From positions 3,499,634 through 3,563,633 of the forward strand of contig OX377206.1 of assembly GCA_947396885.1 (NCBI GenBank): a stretch of 64,000 nucleotides of DNA, read 5' to 3'. Within the stretch, counting starts at the first letter, position 1. Each line of letters begins with the position of its first letter. This document shows, in pieces, positions 1 through 10,503 of this stretch. The DNA comes from Heligmosomoides polygyrus polygyrus (Eukaryota; Nematoda; Chromadorea; Rhabditida; Heligmosomidae). A program made the position numbers and the translations under genes. Under the pieces are notes generated by a model. That model saw only the letters and a program-made list of their open reading frames with translations, made no database searches and had not been told where the DNA came from.

Positions 1-480
1 CGCGTGCCGCCGAAAAGTGTTCATACTCGAGCACCTGCGCAGTCGCTTTTGTCGCTCCAGTCGCTCCAGTCGCTGCTGTCGCCCGTTCATACTTCCGCAC
101 GCTGCGCTCTCATCGCTCTTGTCACTGCTGTCGCGAGCTATGAACAGGCCCTCAGCTGCGACTACCCCGACGTGGATCCCACCTGTAGGGTGAAGAATTG
201 CTTCAAAAATCGGTCTGAAGGGGTCAAAAACCTTATGGGTTTCTTCATACCGAATTCAGCAGCTCAGCACAAAGTGAAATTATTCTGCATAGTTGACTTT
301 CGATCATCTCCTTTCACTTTTTTCTTTTTTTTTTTCTTATTAAAGGGTCGCATTATAGCCTTATGGTTAATCCTTCAGCAAGTGCCTCGCGATTTTGTCA
401 AAGAAGCTCTGAGAAGAATACTTAGCCAATTAAGACGAAAATTAAGCTTTGTTCCCACAACAAAGAAACACAAATCTTAA
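1..480. other. Left edge, no gene recognised
   Basis: The plus strand is open from base 4 to 480 (158 codons), but the translation has no domain I recognise and includes a low-complexity Ser/Leu/Gln start made by short imperfect repeats of GTCGCTCCA around 40-100, and a phenylalanine run from a T-tract near 310-340. It could be the end of a gene cut off by the window edge, but nothing supports that. Confidence 0.3.
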
Positions 481-589
481 TTTCAAAACGACCAGCTCCT
501 TGTATTCCTTGTATCACTGATTGGAATACCACCGATGATTTAAACAGAAATTAGCAATCTGGCTGGGTAGGCATCGTAACGTTGACGTA

Positions 590-1303
590 TGGTCGACCAT
601 ACCATCAAAACTTTCCGAAGCGCGATATCTCGAAGATGTTATCGAACAGAAAATAAATGCACCTGGAGGAATTCTACCGAGGTCTTCCTACAACGTTCAC
701 AGGTTCAGCATTTAAACTCGAATGGAAACAAACTCTGTTCTTCTGACTGTATGGCACAGAATTTTCCAAATTTTCAGTTATTCTCACCAGAAGACCCAGT
801 TTTTTCCTCTATTCGTTCCTGTCACGTGCCAGAGTGCTCCAATAGATCCTTCTCGCCCAAGAAACGAATAGCGTCATATCGTTCGTTCGGGGCTTTTATG
901 ACGAATTCCGATCAATGTGTTGGTGTGCGACCTGGTGTTCTTTTGACATCTGGCGAAACCCAGTCGGTCGCGGCTCTTGTCCAGTATGTGTCCAAGAAGC
1001 GCATTACATTGTCGGTCCAGCTGCGTTTCAACAGGACAGCATCTTGATCTCCGAAAGTTGACGAAGCTCGAAACTCCGGAGGCTTTCTCTCACTTGTGTG
1101 AATCTTGTCATCGTTTCTTTTAAAGCTGAGCGCTCTCGGCGTAGGTGACAGATGACCGCCGGAAGAACGGTTGTGTCCGATAGGCGGGCAGGAAGCCTGA
1201 CGCTACACGTCTTCTTCACGACTTCTTCGACGCTCTTGAAAGCTTTCCAAGTCGCCCGTTTCCTCTTGCCCAGCTCCGGCATTTCCCATCACAGCTCTCG
1301 CAT
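590..1303 (-). pseudogene. Decayed RTE-type LINE tail (reverse transcriptase C-terminus)
   Basis: On the minus strand the reading around 1282-1028 gives MPELGKRKRATWKAFKSVEE, then LPARLSDTTVLPAV and TRFTQVRESLRSFELRQLSE. This is the pattern of the region C-terminal to the polymerase domain in RTE-clade LINEs. Further 3' (about 1025-790) the conserved GHVMR-type tail and a NERYDAIR-like block follow in shifted frames, with several stops. It lacks the endonuclease and the polymerase core and is dead. The same fragment recurs at 7442-7960, 27397-27690 and 59284-59700, and a short piece at 37226-37296. Family assignment is from protein motifs by eye. Confidence 0.7.
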
Positions 1304-1318
1304 GACCCTCTTCCCCCC

Positions 1319-1740
1319 TTTCCCCCCCCCCCCCCATAATATGATGCTTTTTATCGTCGAGATCGAGACTGAACCCTCGACTGTTCAATTTATGATGATT
1401 TAAGCGAATGCAGGCTCACTCTGTCATACGTACTTCCTGGCAAGTAAGTGTCACAGTCTGAGCCGACGGCAGAAGTTCGCCGCAGCTATATAGAGCGGTG
1501 AAACGGGAATTACTTGAGAAATTCGAGATATCTAAAAGGTGGGAAAATCGGATGGTAAGGCTTCGTGAAAATGCCAGAAATACGATAGCACACACCTCCC
1601 CAAAAATCCATTCATACTCACATTGTCATTGCTTGACACTTCGGCAACATGTAAAACTCCATCTACATTGTGCCGCAAAACTGCTTTCTGAGGCACATGC
1701 TTCACCTGCTTGTTACCAATTCAAAATTATGTTACAGCTA
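1319..1740 (-). repeat. Repeat family B: 5' module, minus orientation
   Basis: Reading on the minus strand, this block precedes the LINE tail above. It starts with sequence around 1515 (AATTCCCGTTTCACCGCTC), followed by a TATATAG stretch, a hairpin around ACTTGC...GCAAGT (1430-1455) and a link with a 12-14-base C/G tract (1321-1334). The same order of module, link and LINE tail occurs at 7225-7960 (plus) and 37098-37475 (minus). The outer flank to about 1700 also matches 37475-37640. Confidence 0.6.
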
Positions 1741-1744
1741 TAAC

Positions 1745-1905
1745 CCCCACATTTCTACAGATGCTTGAAAACCACTAAGAAACCTCTGTCTCCTGAATGT
1801 ACGACCACGATCGCCCACAAGCACACCTTGACGAATCTCATCGAAGTATCATTCTCGCACTAGCGTCGTGAGAATTTGAATACCCCGCTCTATGTCTGAT
1901 TTGAA
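1745..1905 (-). repeat. Repeat family F copy
   Basis: The reverse complement matches 25950-26245 and 54815-55078, with shared segments such as CGATCGTGG near the start and AAGGTGTGTTTGTAAGCGATC in the other copies. No coding potential or terminal structure was recognised. Confidence 0.5.
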
Positions 1906-3625
1906 CTCTTCGCAGTGGCTTCGGGAAAATTCATATTTTACGCGCTAGAATTTAATGATTTTGTGCTAACACTACGTGTGTTCTGCGTTAGCACACTAGA
2001 ATTCAAAAATTCGCGCGCCGGAACTCAAATTTTCGCGCTACTGCGGCGTGTATTCAAAGTCCGTGCGCCGGATTTCAATTTTTGTGCTGATATTCATAAC
2101 GCTCGCTCTAATCCAGGGAAAATTCAGACTTGGAACGAGGCCGTTGCAGAATTTCAAAAAAAGTTGAGAAAATTTGCGAATTTGAATGCTTGCGATAATA
2201 GCATACGAAATTTGAATGAACAATAAAGCAGCAATGGAACTAGTTTTTACATTTCCAGATAATATGCAATTGCATAGTGTCCATGTCATTATGTAGTTGT
2301 ATGTTCAACATACTTACCAATTCGCACCAGAAAAACTAAATTTTCCCGACCTTAAGAAGTGGCGAATTTTTCGAAAAATTCCGGTTTCGCCGTCTGCATA
2401 TAACTCAGACCGGGTTTTCGTCGTGGGCTACTGCTGTACTATTAACTTGGCAACAAGTTAAGAGGGCAGTAGTAGTCAGCCAGCGCTAAGGTCGTCATAA
2501 ATGAATAGATAGTGGAATTATCATCAGGCTTTGCTTCATATTTGAAAAGGTGGCCCGTACACAATGCAACGGTGAGCACTTACAGACGGGCAGGCCTCAA
2601 TACGGTTATACTTTGTGAATGCGCACAAAATTGTTTTCCGCTTAATTGTGGAAAATTTGTAGTGCCAAAATCATAACACAGAAAGGCAAACTGAATTGGT
2701 ACCCATTGATACAGATTGCGCCATGCACTCCGCAAGGCTATCGTCTCATGTATACGACTGATTGTGAACACGCATACAGAAGTTACATACAAAAAGCTGC
2801 ATACAGTTAAATAATGAAGACCTTTTCCATTTTGCCCCGATCAACTACGCAAGTCTACAAATACATGAGTACGAGACCTTGTGGCTGGGCCCTGACCAAG
2901 AGTTTCATAGTAATCCATATTCTCCCTATGGTTTAGAGTCGTTTGCTCCTTGTGAAGCCAGCTCAACAGCTCTCATATGCACTGTACCACATTAAGCGGC
3001 TATATCTAAACGAATCGATAAATTCGATCGATATTTTGCCAATCAACGCTGCTTGCGTGCTCTGAAGCCCGTCGATCGGCAACAACAATCGCGCGATGAT
3101 CAAACTGCCACCCCAGGCAATAATCGATGGGATCGATCGATGGTAAATAACCGGCCGATGCTAGTATTTGTAGTGGAAGCCGTTTATCGCCCATCATTAT
3201 CTTTTAGTTCCCAAGCCTCAGCTATGATCGACAATGACGCTCGAGATACGGAGCCGTTCCACGGGCAGCTGGGGTGAGGGATGGATGCACAAACTGACGG
3301 ACGGACTGGATTTGTACACCTTAGTCACTCATTTTTTAACCAAACTAGATGGACAGGAGAAACTCAGGAAATCTAGTATAATTCTCCGCTGCTGGTAGAC
3401 AGCAATTCTGCAATCAATTGGGTGGGCATTGTATTTAATACAGTGAACCAGGACACGGCGCAATCCCTACGTGCATCAACCAGAAAATTGTCCATTTTCT
3501 GATCTTTCGAGTGGGCCTATCCACTGCATTTCAGCCAGAAAGGTAGGGAGAATTAACGACGGGTCCAGCACAAAACGCGCTTGTTTGGGATACTGCTTTC
3601 ACGAGCTCAGGCGGCTATGATACAT
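1905..3625 (+). repeat. Repeat family A, copy 1
   Basis: A long dispersed repeat, present at least nine times in the window. It begins with a 400-bp zone rich in GCGCGCCGGAATTC-like words (1905-2310). Next comes the foldable module (2380-2496; CCGGTTTCGCCGTCTG, then a hairpin around AACTTGGCAACAAGTT). The body of about 1.1 kb contains landmarks such as GATCGATCGATGG and ATTAGGTGGGCATTG-like words. No ORF is conserved among copies. Probably a non-autonomous element whose class I cannot name. Confidence 0.65.
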
Positions 3626-3629
3626 ACAT

Positions 3630-3775
3630 ACATGATACGTATCAGCTAATTTGTTGTTCGTTAACCGGCCCAAAATTGCCGGATAACGAACAACAAAGCG
3701 GATAGCCCAAAACCCCCGGAAACCGGATAACGGATAACGGTTAACGGTTAATCCGCTCATCCCTGCTGGGAATCC
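3630..3775. repeat. GGATAACGG-rich repeat remnant
   Basis: Clustered GTTAACCGG, CCGGATAACG and GGTTAACGGTTAATCC words, ending in CTCATCCCTGCTGGG. The wording recalls the AT-rich, TTAACGG-bearing ends of the hAT-like element at 12816-14120 but is too decayed to place. Confidence 0.35.
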
Positions 3776-3837
3776 CGCAAATTAACCTAAACGGCATCAA
3801 TACGCCCTTTCCCTCATCTTTGCCTGCCATCGCGACC

Positions 3838-4024
3838 GTACAAGACCCTCAAACTCGTGATGCGCCATATTCCGTTGTGACTTCAAGGGCCCCCTACTCC
3901 CTGGGTTTAACGACTTGGCAAAAAAAAAAAACACATTTCTGTACTATTTGAGCGTGAGGATTCTCCCTATATGACTCGCTCCCCCCGTTCAGACATACGC
4001 TTCAGAGCCTTCCCTTGTCAGGGT
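3838..4024 (-). repeat. Single arm of inverted-repeat family G
   Basis: The block ending CGTTCAGACATACGCTTCAG ... CCTTCCCTTGTCAGG matches both arms of the element at 30363-31512, including the GGGTTTAACGACTTGGCAAA and CCTATATGACTCGCTCC segments. Only one arm is present, so it is a solo end or a truncated copy. Confidence 0.6.
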
Positions 4025-5314
4025 AGGAGGAGGTATGCGAAAAGAAAATGTGTATTAAAAGCTCACTTCTAAAGGGTGTCTTAATAAAAACTGACTAAAC
4101 CCCTTCTAAAACGTGTATGACTCGAATTTAAATGCGCATCGTTCGGCTTGAAAAGTGTTCTGTTTAAAATGAAAAGTGTCTAGTTAAAAGAGAAAATGCT
4201 ATATCTTAAAAAGTATGCGACTTCTACATTTTCAGGCATCTATCGAGAGGTGGTTTCGAAAAGCAATGAGACGATGGAGCAGAAAGCTGCTTTGCAAACG
4301 GTACGTAAGCGCGCATGCTCCTCTTTCGGGTTTAGTGCAAAGTCAACTTCTGAAGAACATCTTCGAGCAATCATCTTCCAAGAGCTGCGCCGCGATACTG
4401 AAGCGATGACAGCAGTCCGCAATATCAACAGCGCATTGGGGAAGGACACCACTACCATAAACGTCGTCAAGCGGTGGTTCGCTCGGTTCGCAGAAGGAGA
4501 CACGGACTTCGGAGACAAACCTCGGTCGGATCGCCCCCAAACAGTAGAAGATCCGGAGTTCTCGACGCTGTCAACGAGGATCCGGAGGCTACCACCCGCC
4601 ACCCGGAGTCTTGCGAGAAGGCGAGCATGTACCCAACCGACAGTCTTCAGCCGCCTCCAAGCCCTCGGCTACCGAAAAGTCTGCCTCGACGGATCCATCC
4701 GCCTGGACCGATAGCATGCGGTTCACTCACATAGCCATCTGCCAATGCCTCTCCTCGCAAAGGGTTTCCGGAAGACTTGGTTACGAACATGAGGGTATGT
4801 TCTCCACGACTCCAACGCACACCGTGCCATTTGGAGACCTAAAGGAGAAGAGCCGCCTGCGTAAGTGAAGTCGAACGCGCGCCTCAAGAATGTTCTTCTA
4901 CGCCGCTTCCGAGACTCGAAGGGAATACTATACTACAAGTCGCTCCTGCAAGATTACGCGGTCGCCGCTGTCGTTCAGCTCCTGAAACTTGCAGAAGCTG
5001 TTCAGGAGGCAAGACGACCGTTAGTGCACCTTCTTCAGGATATCGCCAGACTGCACGCAGCTAAAGCGATCCACCAAAAAGGCGAGGGGCTGTGATGGGA
5101 GACCGTACCTCGTCCGCCGTATTCTTCTGACACAGCCGCTCAGATTAGCACTACATAGTTCCGAACGCTAAAAGCTTTCTTGGTTAAGAAAAGTTTCACA
5201 AAGCTTGAAGACTCAAGTCGGGCCGTCGCCGAATTCTTCGACTCCCGGTCTTCCCAGTTCTGAGAAGGGGGATCGCTGATCTACCCAGTGGATGTACAAC
5301 TGTGGTGGTGATTA

Positions 5315-6569
5315 CCAGGCTGTCCAATAATTCTTGTCCGAAAATTTCACCATTTTTAAATTTTTTTCAACTCTATTGAAAAACAAGTCTAATCAACAAT
5401 ATAATCACCACAGTTGTCCACAACAGTGGCCCATCGATTGGGCAGGTCGCCGATGCCCTTCGCCCAGAACTCCGGGGGCTGCGACTCGAAGAAGTCCGCG
5501 ATGTCGGATTTGAGGTTGTCGTAGTTGGTGAATTTTCTTCCGGCCAAATGGTGCTTCAGCGGGCGGAACAAGTGGTAGTCGGAGGGGGTGAGGTCCGGGG
5601 AATACGGCGGATGGGCAACCGTCTCCCAGCCGAGCGTCGCCAACTTCTGCTGGGTCTCCTTCGCCACGTGGGGGCGCGCGTTGTCGTGCAGCAGGTGGAC
5701 CGAGGCCCGTCGGGGATGCTTTTCTCGGATGGCCGCGGCTAGTTTCTAGAGCTGATCGGTGTAGATGGAAGCGGCGACCGTCCTGCCTTGCGGGAGCAAC
5801 TCGAAGTACAGCATGCCCTTGGCGTCCCACCAGCAGCAGAGCATTATCTTCAGCGGATGCAGGTCGGCTTTCGGCGTCGTCGGCGGCTCTTCTCCGCGCG
5901 GGATCCAGACGGCACGGCGGGCGACGTTGTCGTAGAGGATCCAGCTCTCATCCCCAGTGACAAGGTCCTCGAGAAACTCCTTGTGATGCGGACGAAGGAG
6001 GAGGGACTGGCAGACGGCCACGCGGCTCTGCTCTTTGGCTTCCGTCAGACGGTGGGGATCCAACGGGCCAGAACTTTGTGGTAGCCGAGTAAGTTGAGTC
6101 GATTGTGGATGGTGGACTTGCTGCAGCCGAGCGTCGTCGCCAGTTCACGGGTGGTGGCTTCCGGCTTCTTCTTGATACAGCGACGGACTTCGTCATCATC
6201 CACCGTAGAAGGCCTCCCGCTGTGCTCCCCGTCCTCGAGGCTCGTGTCGCCGCTCTCGAAACGATTGAACCAGCACCTGACTGTGCGTTGGGACACTGCA
6301 TCCTCCTTGCACGCTCTGCAGATGTTGGCGACCGCGGTGCCCGTGTCGTTGCCCAGCAGCCACTCGTAGTACACGAACGTACGAATTCGACCTTGGTCCA
6401 TTTTAGCTTGTACTGGTAGCTAGACGCGGCGACTGCGCCTTATATACCCCTAGCGTGGAACTCTGGAGAACCTTCTAGAAGGTTCTTACACTTGCCTGAT
6501 ATTATAACACTTCTAAGGAAAATTATAGAATTTTGAAAATTTTCGGACAGGAATTATTGGACAGCCTGG
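5315..6569 (-). mobile_element. Mariner element (mariner-2) with terminal inverted repeats, nested in mariner-1
   Basis: The ends are inverted repeats: CCAGGCTGTCCAATAATTCT (5315-5334) and its reverse complement ending at 6569, with one mismatch over about 33 bp. TA dinucleotides flank it (5313-5314 and 6570-6571), the expected Tc1/mariner target duplication. Length is 1255 bp, the normal size for mariner. It carries one transposase gene on the minus strand, disabled by two lesions only, so it is much younger than its host mariner. Confidence 0.93.
5389..6401 (-). pseudogene. Mariner-2 transposase, two lesions
   Basis: The minus-strand reading starts at ATG 6401 with a helix-turn-helix DNA-binding region (CWFNRFESGDTSLEDGEHSG, GRPSTVDDDEVR). 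A one-base deletion near 6060 shifts frame inside W-I-P-H-R-L-T. The catalytic part follows: GDESWILYDN, then an in-frame TAG near 5747 where the family normally has Gln, then HLLHDNARPHVAKE and PPYSPDLTPSDYHLF (the D,D34D signature of mariners), ending GDYIVD. All three catalytic aspartates are present. Total span is about 337 codons, matching full-length mariner transposases. Cut-and-paste transposition at TA is the known role of the family. As it stands it cannot make a full protein. Confidence 0.92.
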
Positions 6570-6600
6570 TATATCCTTGATTGATTTGCTTTGTGGGCTG

Positions 6601-6939
6601 AATGAAGAAATAATGAAGACAACACGAGATCGTTTACATCAGAGCACTTTCCGACCCCGGCGGATGTGCCCCGGCTCTGCACGGACTTCCACCCAGCGTG
6701 GGTTCTCCTCCCACCACTCTTCTTCCTTTACCAGTCCAAAACTGTTGTCACCACATCTGCTTGACCGGCCAACCCACATCTTCGCCGCTATTTATACGCT
6801 TCGGCCTGGGGGCGTGGCCTTCCAGATGAATGACTCCTGATCAATAACTGCAGCTGTGACAGCATTTGCGGATTTTCGTAATAAACTGGGGAAGCATTTC
6901 GAACCAATAATAAATTTGTGCAACCTAGATGGACACGGA
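6601..6939. other. No feature recognised
   Basis: Between mariner-1 and the next repeat. An 87-codon ORF (6577-6840) starts inside mariner-1 and shows no domain. I see no promoter or RNA gene. Confidence 0.3.
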
Positions 6940-7150
6940 GCATCGTAGAATTTTGCTTACAGAGGCGAGAAGCCTTCCTTGTTTTTAAAAAAATCCAAAA
7001 GCTCTATTTAGGCGTCCGAAGGCAGTATAGTCGCTATAATCGCGAGAACAGTCGAGCAGCATGGATATAGATGGTGTCGTCGTTATAGTCCGCGAGAATA
7101 GGATATAAATATCGATAGTGTTCAATTATTCTCTTTAATTAATATTAAAA
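6940..7150. repeat. Repeat family E, copy 1
   Basis: The reverse complement of this block matches 39392-39600 closely. Shared landmarks are GGAGCATCGTA, GAGGCGAGAAGCCTTC, AAATCCAAAAGCTCTATTTA, GCGAGAACAGTCGAGCA and TTCAATTATTCTCTTTAATT. No coding potential. Confidence 0.7.
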
Positions 7151-7224
7151 GGTGTGTGTTATCGTATTTCTAGCACTTACCGAAGCCCTACCATCCGACT
7201 TTCCCAGCTTTCAGATATTTCGAA

Positions 7225-7420
7225 TTTCTCAAGTAATTCCCGTTTCACCGCTCGTATATAGCTGCGGCGGATTTCTGCCGTCGGCTCATACTGTGATACT
7301 TACTTGGCAACAAGTACGCAGAGCAGAATGGGCCTGCATGCGCTAAAATCATCGCAAATAGTACAGTCGAGGGTTCAATTTCCACCTCGACAAAACCCAT
7401 CCCATCATACTTGGGGGGGG
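7225..7420 (+). repeat. Repeat family B: 5' module, plus orientation
   Basis: Starts AATTCCCGTTTCACCGCTCG (7235), followed by TATATAG, GCGGCGGATTTCTGCCG, the hairpin ACTTGGCAACAAGT (about 7302-7315) and GTCGAGGGTTCAATTTCC, and ends in an 11-G tract (about 7413-7423) next to the LINE tail. Same design as 1319-1515 and 37300-37475. Confidence 0.65.
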
Positions 7421-7441
7421 GGGTTGTTGGGGGACAGCTGG

Positions 7442-7960
7442 GATGGGAAATGCCGGAGCTGGACAAGAGAAATCGGGCGACCTGGGAAACTTTCAGCAGC
7501 GTCGAAGAAGTTGCGAAAAAGACGAAGAGAGTCCGGCTTCGTGCCCATCTGTCGGACAGCACCATTCTTCCTGCGGTAACCTACTCCGAGAGCGTTGAGC
7601 TCTACGAAAGGAAATGGCAAGATTCACGCAAGTGAGAGAATGCCTCCGGAGCTCCGAGCTTCGTCGAAGTCAACTTTCGAAAATCAGAGATGCAGTCGAA
7701 TCTCCCAAGTAGCCGAAAATTAGGTGGGCCGGCCATGTAATGCGCTTCTCAGTAACGTGCTGGATAAGAGCAGTAACCGACCGGGTTTCGCCAGATGTCA
7801 TCAGGACACCAGGTCGCCGGCCAACGAGTTGGTAGAGCTTCTTCGTGGAATCCCTGAACGAACGATATGACGCTATTCGTCTCCCGGGCGAGAAGGATCC
7901 ATTGGGGAACTCTGGCACGTGACAGGAACGAATGGAGGAGAAACTGGGTCTTCAGGTGAG
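7442..7960 (+). pseudogene. RTE-type LINE tail, decayed
   Basis: The plus-strand reading gives EMPELDKRNRATWETFSSVE, VRLRAHLSDSTILPAVTYSE, then in other frames ARFTQVRECLRSSELR, KIRWAGHVMRFS and SLNERYDAIRLPGEKD. These are consecutive blocks of the C-terminal part of RTE-clade reverse transcriptases. Several stops and shifts are present. The polymerase core and endonuclease are absent, and the 5' junction to the upstream module is the same as in the other family B copies, so this is probably an established chimeric repeat and not a random truncation. Confidence 0.75.
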
Positions 7961-7999
7961 AATAACTGAAATTTTGGGTGCTATGCGATTTAAGGTTGT

Positions 8000-9680
8000 T
8001 GGTTCGGCTACGGTCTAGGTTAACCAAGCTTCCATCCCACGAGGTTCAAATTGCCTCCACTACCTAGCATAACAGTAGAATGCGTTGCGCAACCATAACG
8101 GATGGACTATCTCCGCCCTTTGCCTTAGATAATATCATGGGCAATCTTGCACCATCGTGATAAACGAAGGAAACTGATTCAGAAAGTTTTGATAGCAGCA
8201 AAACGTCGCTGTGACAGCTTACCTCTATACCAGCCACTTGAGGCTTAAAGAAACTGATTTGAACTGATTCAGAATCGCTTCATGATGGAAAAGTTGCTTT
8301 CGGGGCTATATGAGATCTCGAGGCGTGGACCTCAGGTCATGGACAGATAGGATCTTAGGTCTCAAAGGCTCCGATGCACAACGAACGACGGCTGTGGCAC
8401 CTCTTCTGAGTCCTGACGCACGTTGGAGCCAGAGCAATTACACCTGAACTATCAACGAAGGGAGATGGCTAGTATGCCGAATCTCCGAGCCTCTGAAGTA
8501 AAGAATACAATAGAGAAGGTGTGCGCCTAGAAAACCGCTGGAAATAACGATGTCCTGCTTATAAGCATGAGGAGTCATTTGAGTTCTGCGTGAGAAGCAG
8601 TAGAAGGTGGGATGTCCGGCGATTGATGGCCCTTAGCCGAGTCAAGGAGGCGCCTGCTCCGACTGTGATGACGTTGTATGTACGAGCATGGCGTGAGAAC
8701 GAGATAAGCACAGCTCAGAAGTAGTTCTTAGTCCTTCTTAAGAAGGACGAGTCAGATTCTGAAGTGTGCAGAGGCGGTGCTGCTGCGTGCTAGGACACTG
8801 CTTATACCACTCAGCAGAGGAAGGGAGAGAGCATCTGGAAGAGTTTGGAAGGAACTCAAGGAGGTCGTTCTGTCTCCGGCTCCTGCATAATCGAAAGTGG
8901 ATAAAATTGACACCATTGAAATTTTCTTCGCTTCGGACAGAGAAGTGTATAGGTCCTTAGAGAAGAACGCACCTACTTCTTCCCAATCTTTATCGACTGG
9001 AGATCAACAAAAAGCTCATGATGACCTCATCAAAAGCCAATGTTCTCAGTGAAGACCGGTCATGCTCAGGCTGTAGAGCCGAAGATCATTGTCGTAATGA
9101 GAAGAGTCCAATTTCGTCGCAACTCTTCGAAGATGGACGGGGATATATGCGAGTAAAGATCAGCGCCAAAAGTCGCTCGCGCCCTTCCCTAATGAACGGA
9201 TCATTTTTGGGATTAATGAGACCACACGGGCGCAAGACGACAGCTTCGACCGGATCTGGAAGGGACGTCTTCAGAAGCGGAGGATCGTAGACGCTTTGTG
9301 CTCGTCGAAATGCGTCCTCACTGCAGTCTAGTCTTATCGGGAAGTCAACAGATTTAGCGAAGTCGTTCGTCGGCATGCTCGACAGGAAGAGCATCATGAT
9401 GTGCTTCGACATTGATGAAGCGACAAAGAAGCCTCAACAGCCGTACACTTCGAGAAGCAAAAGGGCGGCTTTTGAAGAGTGTGCTCAGGTTGGGTACCGT
9501 AACAATTTAAGCACAAATACTACCATCTGAATGGTGTAGCTGAGACTCACATCATTTACAGTAATCTTAGACATGTTACTAGATTCACACAACCCTATGG
9601 GAATGGACTAACTAAAAGCTAGCAGGTGCACGTTCTTCCACTAGGAGTTGTCTAACAGATTGTTCAACGTTATTAGCACA
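8000..9680. other. About 1.7 kb without a recognisable gene
   Basis: No match to the other repeats of the window was seen. Short open stretches occur (8766-8960, 9018-9290 plus; 9412-9086 minus). One reading contains DREVYRSLEKNAPTSSQSLS-type sequence that looks like eroded coding DNA, but I cannot name a family. It may be a very old LINE interior. Confidence 0.3.
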
Positions 9681-9689
9681 TATTAGATC

Positions 9690-9845
9690 CAGTCGAAAAT
9701 ATTCGGATAATTGGATGATTTGGATAACGAGAAATTTGCGAACCCCGGATTTCTGGAAAACTCGGATAACGACAATTTCGCGGGCCTCGGATTTTTGGAT
9801 GATTCGGACCGGGATATCCGAATCTGATGCATTCGGATTCAACGC
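9690..9845. repeat. CGGAT-rich inverted words
   Basis: Repeated words ATTCGGATAA, TTGGATAACGA, CCTCGGATTTTTGGATGATT and ATATCCGAAT over about 150 bp. Similar wording occurs at 28170-28310. Probably remnants of one family of short inverted-repeat elements. Confidence 0.4.
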
Positions 9846-9864
9846 AAAGGATAAAAAAGAATAA

Positions 9865-10160
9865 AGGAATGCGTTATTCAATCCCTCTTGGGATGCGCCA
9901 CGTATCCTACTTCTAAAGGATGTCGTGGAGGCGATTTGAATGCGGACTTGGCTATACAATGACTTGCGGTGGCCAGCCGTTGTACAAGTCAGTGATTCAT
10001 CCTTCCCAGACAAGTCTAGTACCAATTCACCGACCCCGGAGGGATGGATGTCTTGGTTGGCCTGGGCGGGAAATCCGAACCAGAAACCTGGTATCGGGTG
10101 CAGGCGACAGCCGACGCCTCCTCCGACTGCGCTCCATGCGCCCCGGATCCAATGAATATT
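9865..10160 (-). repeat. tRNA-derived SINE, copy 1
   Basis: On the minus strand the head reads GGAGCGCAGTCGGAGGAGGC (box A-like) and then TTTCTGGTTCGGATTTCCCG (box B-like), the two internal Pol III promoter boxes of a tRNA. A body of about 150 bp follows, then CGTGGCGCATCCCAAGAGGG and a tail ATTGAATAACGC ... TTTATTC. Related copies lie at 11190-11478 (minus), 12035-12150 (plus), 53065-53150 (minus, head only) and about 55190-55345 (minus, body only). Confidence 0.7.
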
Positions 10161-10199
10161 TATCAATTTAACCCACTGGAGAAGCTTCAATTCAAATTT

Positions 10200-10415
10200 C
10201 GAGCGCTACATTGACAAGAATTTGATTTTTGCGCACTTCTGTCGCAGAAAATTTCACGTGCCATTGTTGAAAGAATTCAAATTTTGCATGCAACCAAACA
10301 GGAATTCGAATTTCGCGCATTAGCATCGTCATCGCTCGGCTTTAATCAATTTGCATGCTTTACATGGGTATCTGGTTGCACCCTTGGCGACCTCTTATCA
10401 GGCCGCTATGAAATC
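10200..10415. repeat. GAATTCAAATTTCGCGC-type fragment
   Basis: Words such as GAATTCGAATTTCGCGC and GAATTCAAATTTTGC resemble the GCGCGC/GAATTC zone that precedes family A and seeds the 55-bp satellite at 20700-22485. Too short and decayed to assign orientation. Confidence 0.35.
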
Positions 10416-10503
10416 ATCACCGCAAATCCACCTGTAGTTCACTTTGCACTAGCAAAGTGAACTGCAGGTGAACTACAGGTGCAAAGTCAGTCTCGTTGCA
10501 GCG

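Larger units (their letters stand above)
4274..6584 (+). pseudogene. Mariner-1 transposase pseudogene
   Basis: Translation from ATG at 4274 gives the N-terminal helix-turn-helix region: HLRAIIFQELRRDTEAMTA, then VKRWFARFAEGDTDF and GDKPRSDRPQTVED, typical of mariner DNA-binding domains. Downstream in shifting frames come DSNAHRAIWRPKGEEPPA, DSKGILYYKSLLQDYA and VHLLQDIARLHAAK, which cover the catalytic core, and then a wrecked PPYSPDL-type block near 5115. Frameshifts and stops are numerous. The last codons read GDY-ILD-stop when bases up to 5314 are joined to 6572 onward. The gene is non-functional; the family assignment is firm because motif order is kept over the whole length. Confidence 0.8.
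4072..6600 (+). mobile_element. Decayed mariner element (mariner-1), split by a second mariner
   Basis: The left end reads AAAGGGTGTCTTAATAAAAA (4071-4090), a plausible mariner terminal repeat. A transposase pseudogene follows on the plus strand. The right terminal repeat was not found, so the boundary near 6600 is approximate. Mariner-2 (5315-6569) sits inside it. Confidence 0.75.

Noticed and set aside
2380..2496. Hammerhead, twister or HDV-like ribozyme in the shared module
   Set aside because: GAAA and a GGCAACA word are suggestive, but the hammerhead CTGANGA core is missing and I could not build the HDV double pseudoknot or the twister core. Kept only as an unknown fold.
1905..3625. Family A as a Helitron (internal tandem repeats, no coding)
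   Set aside because: No 5' TC or 3' hairpin-CTRR end could be located consistently among copies.
8766..9412. Small genes at 8766-8960, 9018-9290 and 9412-9086
   Set aside because: Short overlapping frames on both strands with no domain, splice signals or repeat support.
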